A stretch of DNA of 33,079 bases, taken from Fibrobacter sp. (GTDB lineage: Bacteria > Fibrobacterota > Fibrobacteria > Fibrobacterales > Fibrobacteraceae). The notes beneath the pieces were generated by a model. That model did not search any database. It worked only from the letters and a program-made list of their open reading frames with translations, and was not told where the DNA came from. Positions 29,343 through 33,079 of the stretch are shown here, in pieces. The stretch's first letter is position 1, and every line of letters begins with the position of its first letter. Location of the stretch: positions 1-33,079 of the forward strand of contig JAKSIL010000030.1 of the NCBI GenBank assembly GCA_024398815.1, read 5' to 3'. Both the position numbers and the translations under genes were made by a program.

Positions 29343-29351
29343 TGGAGTCGG

Positions 29352-29771
29352 CTATTTGCCGCGTTTGCACTTGATACCGATGGTCTTGACCAGGCGTTCC
29401 TGGTTGCTATCGATTTTGTCGTAAGAGAATTCTTCGATGTAAACGGCTTTGCAATCGAAGAATTTTTCTTCGTAGACGGGAGTCATGGCGGCAGAATAGT
29501 GGATAATCGTCATTTTGAAGCTTTTTAAGACTTCATTTTTAATGCAGGTCGTGATGAGGTAGTCCTCGAATTCATCAAAAGAAACTTCGATGACGGTGTA
29601 AACGTCACTAGTCTGTTCCTTGAGAAAACGGATTTTACGGCATCTTGCGGAAAGTTCTGTCGCGAGTTCAGCAAATTCTTCCTCTTTCCCTTGAGGTACA
29701 TTCTCTAGGGTTATTTTAATGTTGAACAAATATGATTTTGCCAACTCAGGAAGATCTTGTCTACTTCTCAT
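29352..29771 (-). CDS. Hypothetical protein, 139 aa
   Basis: Soluble alpha/beta protein without signal peptide or recognised family. It alternates strands and helices (FNIKITLENVPQGKEEEFAELATELSARCRKI … TVIEVSFDEFEDYLIT) as in small ferredoxin-like folds, but this is only an impression. Basic C-terminus (IGIKCKRGK). AAAGGT lies 9 nt before the ATG. A clear promoter (29840-29868) precedes it, so it is transcribed alone. It ends 9 nt after the stop of the convergent ABC ATPase gene, with only a weak CGGC…GCCG hairpin between them. Confidence 0.7.
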   Translation of the reverse strand: MRSRQDLPELAKSYLFNIKITLENVPQGKEEEFAELATELSARCRKIRFLKEQTSDVYTVIEVSFDEFEDYLITTCIKNEVLKSFKMTIIHYSAAMTPVYEEKFFDCKAVYIEEFSYDKIDSNQERLVKTIGIKCKRGK

Positions 29772-29839
29772 TTCAGCGGGACCTTTTGCAAACTCTTGTT
29801 AGAAATCCAATAGTTTATCCAAATAGGATGATTGTTTAG

Positions 29840-29868
29840 AAGATAATCAAAATAAGGATGTCGGTCAA
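29840..29868 (-). promoter_or_regulatory. Promoter of the 139-aa gene
   Basis: On the minus strand TTGACC (29868-29863), a 17-nt spacer, and TATCTT (29845-29840). The start near 29833 gives a leader of about 62 nt. It lies directly behind the metH stop. Confidence 0.6.
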
Positions 29869-29888
29869 TAGCGATTGCGTAAAAACCC

Positions 29889-32800
29889 TTATACTTTGAA
29901 GTACTTCGCTTCGGGGTGGCTTACGTAGACGCCGGAGACGGATGCCTGCGGGTACATGGCGCCGTTTTCGGTGAGCTTGATTCCGATACCTGCAAAGTCG
30001 ATCATCTTCGCGATGGTGAAAATGGCGCTCTGGTCGGGGAGGCTCGGGTAACCGACGGCCGGGCGGATGCCCTTCCAGCCAGTTTCGGCGAGTTTCTGCG
30101 AGAGGTATTCTGCGCCTGCTTCGGCGAGGCGGTCGGCGATGGTCTGCAAGAGGAGAACGTCGTAGTCGCTGCCTCCGTTCTTCGCCTTGAGTGTTTCGAG
30201 GCGATTCACGAGGGATTCACCGATGGTCACGGCGAAGGCTCCGACAAAGTCGGCGGTCTTGTCTGCGGACGGCGCGGGGGCCACGTAGTCGCAGAGGGCG
30301 AGACATTCGCCTTCGGCTTTCTGCTGGCGCGGCGTTGCGATTTCGATGACGCCTTCGCGGCTGCAGGCTGCGCAAGATGCGTTGCTAGATGCGGCGCCCT
30401 TGAGGTAAACCTTGATGCTGGCGTCGGTGCCGGCTGCCGGGTAGAATGCCTGTGTAGCGCGGACGGTTGCGCCTGCACTTGCGAGTTCTGCGAGGAGGGC
30501 GTCGGCGTCCTTGCGGAGTTTCTTGCCTTCATCCACGTCGGCCTTGAGTTTCCATGCGAAGAAGAAGTATTCCCAACTGATGAGCGGGATGAGTTCCTTG
30601 ACCGGAATTTCTGCGGACTTCTTTTCGCCTGTGAACGGCGGATTTGCGGGCTTGTAGCTTGCCCAGTCGCACTTGAAGCGGCGATCGAGCGGGGAGTTCC
30701 CGGCGGCAGTGGCTGCGGCCATGGCTGTAGCGGTTGCGCTTGCGGCGCCCGCTTGCTTGTCGCGGATTTCCTGCTGCAACTTGCTGTTTTCTGCGATGGT
30801 CGCGGCCCTCGTGGCGGAGGCCAAAAGCTTCTGGGCGAGGCCCGGGTTGCTTGCGGCGTCGCGCACGTGGAAAACGGGGCCCGAGTAGCACGGGGCGATT
30901 TTCACGGCGGTATGCGTCGGGGAAGTGGTTGCGCCACCGACGATTATAGGAATCTTCTGGCCGGCGGCTTCCATGGCGCGGGCGACCGTGCACATTTCTT
31001 CGAGCGACGGCGTGATGAGGCCGGAAAGGCTCAAGATGTCCGCCTTGTTTTCGATGACGGCCTTTACGATGGTCTGTTCGTCGACCATCACGCCGAGGTC
31101 CACCATTTCAAAGCCGTTGCAGGCCATGATGACGGAGACGATGTTCTTGCCGATGTCGTGGACATCGCCCTTGACGGTTGCAATCACGATTTTGCCGCGG
31201 CTTGCGGTGCCTTCGGTTTTGCCCGCTTCGATGTAGGGCTGCAAAATTTCGACGGCCTTTTTCATGGTGCGCGCAGTCTTCACGACTTGCGGGAGGAACA
31301 TGCTCCCGGCACCGAACCTTTTACCCACTTCGTTCATGCCGTCCATCAGCGGGCCCGAAATGATGTTCACCGGGCTATCGCCGCGGTTGATGAGCTCCAT
31401 CAGGTCTTCTTGCAAAGTGGTGGAGGAGCCTTTCAGCAGGGCTTCTTGGAGGCGTTCTTCCGGAGTCGTCTTGACAGTTGCTACGGTAGCGCTGCTTGCA
31501 TCGGCTGCACCTGCGTTTCCACCGACGCTCATGGCGAAAATGGCCTTGGGATCGTACTTGGCGCCAGTTTCCTTGGCCTTTGCGGCGGCTTCGTTCATGC
31601 GGCTGGCAATTTCGATGAGTGCTTCGCTTGCTTCCGGTTCCGTATTCAAGAGTACTTCGGTAATGGCGAGGCGCAGTTCCATAGGAATCGTCTTGTAATC
31701 CACGGCGGTGGCCGGGTTCATGATGGCCATGCCCATGCCGTTCGGTGTTGCCAAGTGCAGGAACGCGGAATGCATCGCTTCGCGCAAGTAGTTGTTGCCG
31801 CGGAAGGCGAACGAGAGGTTCGAAAGACCGCCCGAAATGCGGACTCCCGGCAGGTTGTCGATAATCCAGCGGCAGGCGCGGATGAAGTCTGCTGCGTAGG
31901 CGTTGTGTTCTGCCATGCCGGTAGCGACTGTCAAAACGTTCGGGTCGAAGATGATGTCCGACGGGTCGAAGCCGCACTTTTCGGTGATGAGCTTGTACGC
32001 GCGTTCGGCAATCTTGATGCGACGTTCGTAGTTGGTGGCCTGGCCTTCTTCGTCGAAGAGCATGATGATGACGGCGGCACCGAGGCGCTTCACGGTCTTT
32101 GCGTGTTCAATGAAAGCCTCTTCGCCCATCTTCAAGGAGATGGAGTTCACGATGCACTTGCCCTGGGCGCACTTCAGGCCTTCTTCGATGATTTCGAAGC
32201 GGGAACTGTCGACCATGATAGGTACGCGGCTAACGGCGGGGTCGGAGGCGAGCAGGTTGAGGAACGTCCTCATTTCAAGCTTTGCGTCCAGGAGGCCGTC
32301 GTCCATGTTCACGTCAATGACCTGGGCGCCGTCTTCCACTTGCTTTTTCGCGATGTCCAAGGCTTCTTCGTAATTCTTTTCGTTGATGAGGCGCAGGAAC
32401 TTCTTGGAACCTGCGACATTGCAGCGTTCGCCGACTTTCACAAAATCGCTTGCGTTGCAGTTTTCGCTTGCCTTGCTCGGGCGGACCTGTTCAACAAGAA
32501 GCGGTTCAAGGCCAGCGAGGCGCAGGCGCGGGGAAGTTGCAAACTTCGGGGCCGGTTCGTGGCGCTTGTAATCGGCCGGGAGGCTGTCGAGCAACTTGCG
32601 AATTTCGGCGATGTGGTCCGGAGTCGTACCGCAGCAGCCGCCCACCATGTTCACGAGGTGCTCGTCGAGGAACGCTTGCACCTTCTTCACCATGATTTCC
32701 GGCGTGTCATCGTAACCGCCGAACTGGTTCGGGAGTCCTGCGTTCGGGTGGCAGGTGATGTAGCACGGCGCAATCGCGTTCATGCGGCGGAGGTAAGGAA

Positions 32801-33079
32801 CCATGCCGTCGGCGCCAAGACCGCAGTTGAGGCCGATGGAAAGCGGATTCGTGTGCATCACGCTGATGGCGAATGCTTCGACCGTCTGGCCCGAAAGTGT
32901 ACGTCCGGAAGCATCCGAGACGGTCATGGAGAACATGACTTCTACTGGCTTGAGGTTTGCTGTAGTACCTGCGGCTACGGCAGCGGCGGTGCGCTTTTCC
33001 ATGGCCTTTGCGTATGCGCTTGCGGCGGCCTTCGCGTTGAGCGTATCGAAAATCGTTTCAATCAAGATGGCATCGACGC
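29889..33079 (-). CDS. metH: Cobalamin-dependent methionine synthase, N-terminus cut by window edge
   Basis: The frame is open to the right edge, with at least 1062 residues visible (E. coli MetH has 1227); about the first 150-170 are missing. It transfers methyl groups from methyltetrahydrofolate to homocysteine through cobalamin. Visible in order: the end of the homocysteine domain with zinc cysteines (GLNCG and GGCCGTT), the pterin-binding domain (VGERCNVAGSKKF…), the cobalamin cap and B12 domain with DVHDIGKN (around 31142-31165, His ligand), and a C-terminal reactivation domain ending GIRPAVGYPSLPDQ … ASVSGVYVSHPEAKYF. Ala/Thr-rich linkers (TATAMAAATAAG) join the domains. A TTG at 33065 is not the real start because the family sequence DAILIET runs through it. 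No clear terminator follows. Confidence 0.95.
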   Translation of the reverse strand, partial: VDAILIETIFDTLNAKAAASAYAKAMEKRTAAAVAAGTTANLKPVEVMFSMTVSDASGRTLSGQTVEAFAISVMHTNPLSIGLNCGLGADGMVPYLRRMNAIAPCYITCHPNAGLPNQFGGYDDTPEIMVKKVQAFLDEHLVNMVGGCCGTTPDHIAEIRKLLDSLPADYKRHEPAPKFATSPRLRLAGLEPLLVEQVRPSKASENCNASDFVKVGERCNVAGSKKFLRLINEKNYEEALDIAKKQVEDGAQVIDVNMDDGLLDAKLEMRTFLNLLASDPAVSRVPIMVDSSRFEIIEEGLKCAQGKCIVNSISLKMGEEAFIEHAKTVKRLGAAVIIMLFDEEGQATNYERRIKIAERAYKLITEKCGFDPSDIIFDPNVLTVATGMAEHNAYAADFIRACRWIIDNLPGVRISGGLSNLSFAFRGNNYLREAMHSAFLHLATPNGMGMAIMNPATAVDYKTIPMELRLAITEVLLNTEPEASEALIEIASRMNEAAAKAKETGAKYDPKAIFAMSVGGNAGAADASSATVATVKTTPEERLQEALLKGSSTTLQEDLMELINRGDSPVNIISGPLMDGMNEVGKRFGAGSMFLPQVVKTARTMKKAVEILQPYIEAGKTEGTASRGKIVIATVKGDVHDIGKNIVSVIMACNGFEMVDLGVMVDEQTIVKAVIENKADILSLSGLITPSLEEMCTVARAMEAAGQKIPIIVGGATTSPTHTAVKIAPCYSGPVFHVRDAASNPGLAQKLLASATRAATIAENSKLQQEIRDKQAGAASATATAMAAATAAGNSPLDRRFKCDWASYKPANPPFTGEKKSAEIPVKELIPLISWEYFFFAWKLKADVDEGKKLRKDADALLAELASAGATVRATQAFYPAAGTDASIKVYLKGAASSNASCAACSREGVIEIATPRQQKAEGECLALCDYVAPAPSADKTADFVGAFAVTIGESLVNRLETLKAKNGGSDYDVLLLQTIADRLAEAGAEYLSQKLAETGWKGIRPAVGYPSLPDQSAIFTIAKMIDFAGIGIKLTENGAMYPQASVSGVYVSHPEAKYFKV

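Overview
The window looks like chromosomal DNA of a Fibrobacter-type bacterium (FCB group). Signs of this are lipoproteins starting MKK…(F/L)xAC followed by D/S-rich linkers, 'C…YxCxxGxW' surface modules, GAA-rich codon use, and -10 elements of the TAnATT(T) type. The assignment is by recognition, not by a database search. No transposase, integrase, tRNA, rRNA or CRISPR array was seen.

Left part (1-8152, all minus strand, accessory in character). Two small lipoprotein genes lie at the edge. A promoter-driven structured RNA (about 703 to 496) sits upstream of them and ends in a terminator that competes with an alternative hairpin. A 15-nt core inside this RNA recurs in the loop of a second, unrelated-stem hairpin at 758-826. 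Next is a tightly coupled operon read from 5180 to 841: an OB-fold-like small protein, an XRE-HTH/PIN-nuclease/ankyrin fusion, a small radical-SAM protein with extra C-terminal cysteines, a P-loop kinase/HAD phosphatase fusion, and a uracil-phosphoribosyltransferase-like protein. The gene set suggests synthesis or salvage of an unusual nucleotide-like compound under control of a nuclease-sensor. I do not recognise this as a described system. A second operon (8152 to 5422) encodes three proteins of unknown function: a membrane-anchored coiled coil, a small helical protein, and a 555-aa helical protein in AT-rich DNA.

Middle part (8153-16612). Tex has a promoter with a CRP/FNR-like palindrome and a structured leader. 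It is followed by a hypothetical protein gene, a single-cluster ferredoxin, argB-argD of arginine synthesis, and a large surface lipoprotein with a collagen-like Gly-x-y stretch and repeated Cys-Trp modules.

Right part (16656-33079). Genes here are a FadL-type outer-membrane porin, a B12-binding-domain radical SAM enzyme, a MORN-repeat exported protein and a DedA-family membrane protein. An envelope gene cluster is read from 28301 to 21094: three paralogous lipoproteins, two PEGA-type membrane proteins sharing a C-terminal two-helix module, and a beta-barrel protein with a helical-repeat region and a lysine-rich tail. Divergent from it, with only 29 bp between start codons, are xseB and an OppF-type ABC ATPase. 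A hypothetical gene and most of metH (cobalamin-dependent methionine synthase, cut by the window edge) complete the window.

Several starts have no Shine-Dalgarno sequence but a -10-like hexamer 7-8 nt upstream, which suggests leaderless transcripts.
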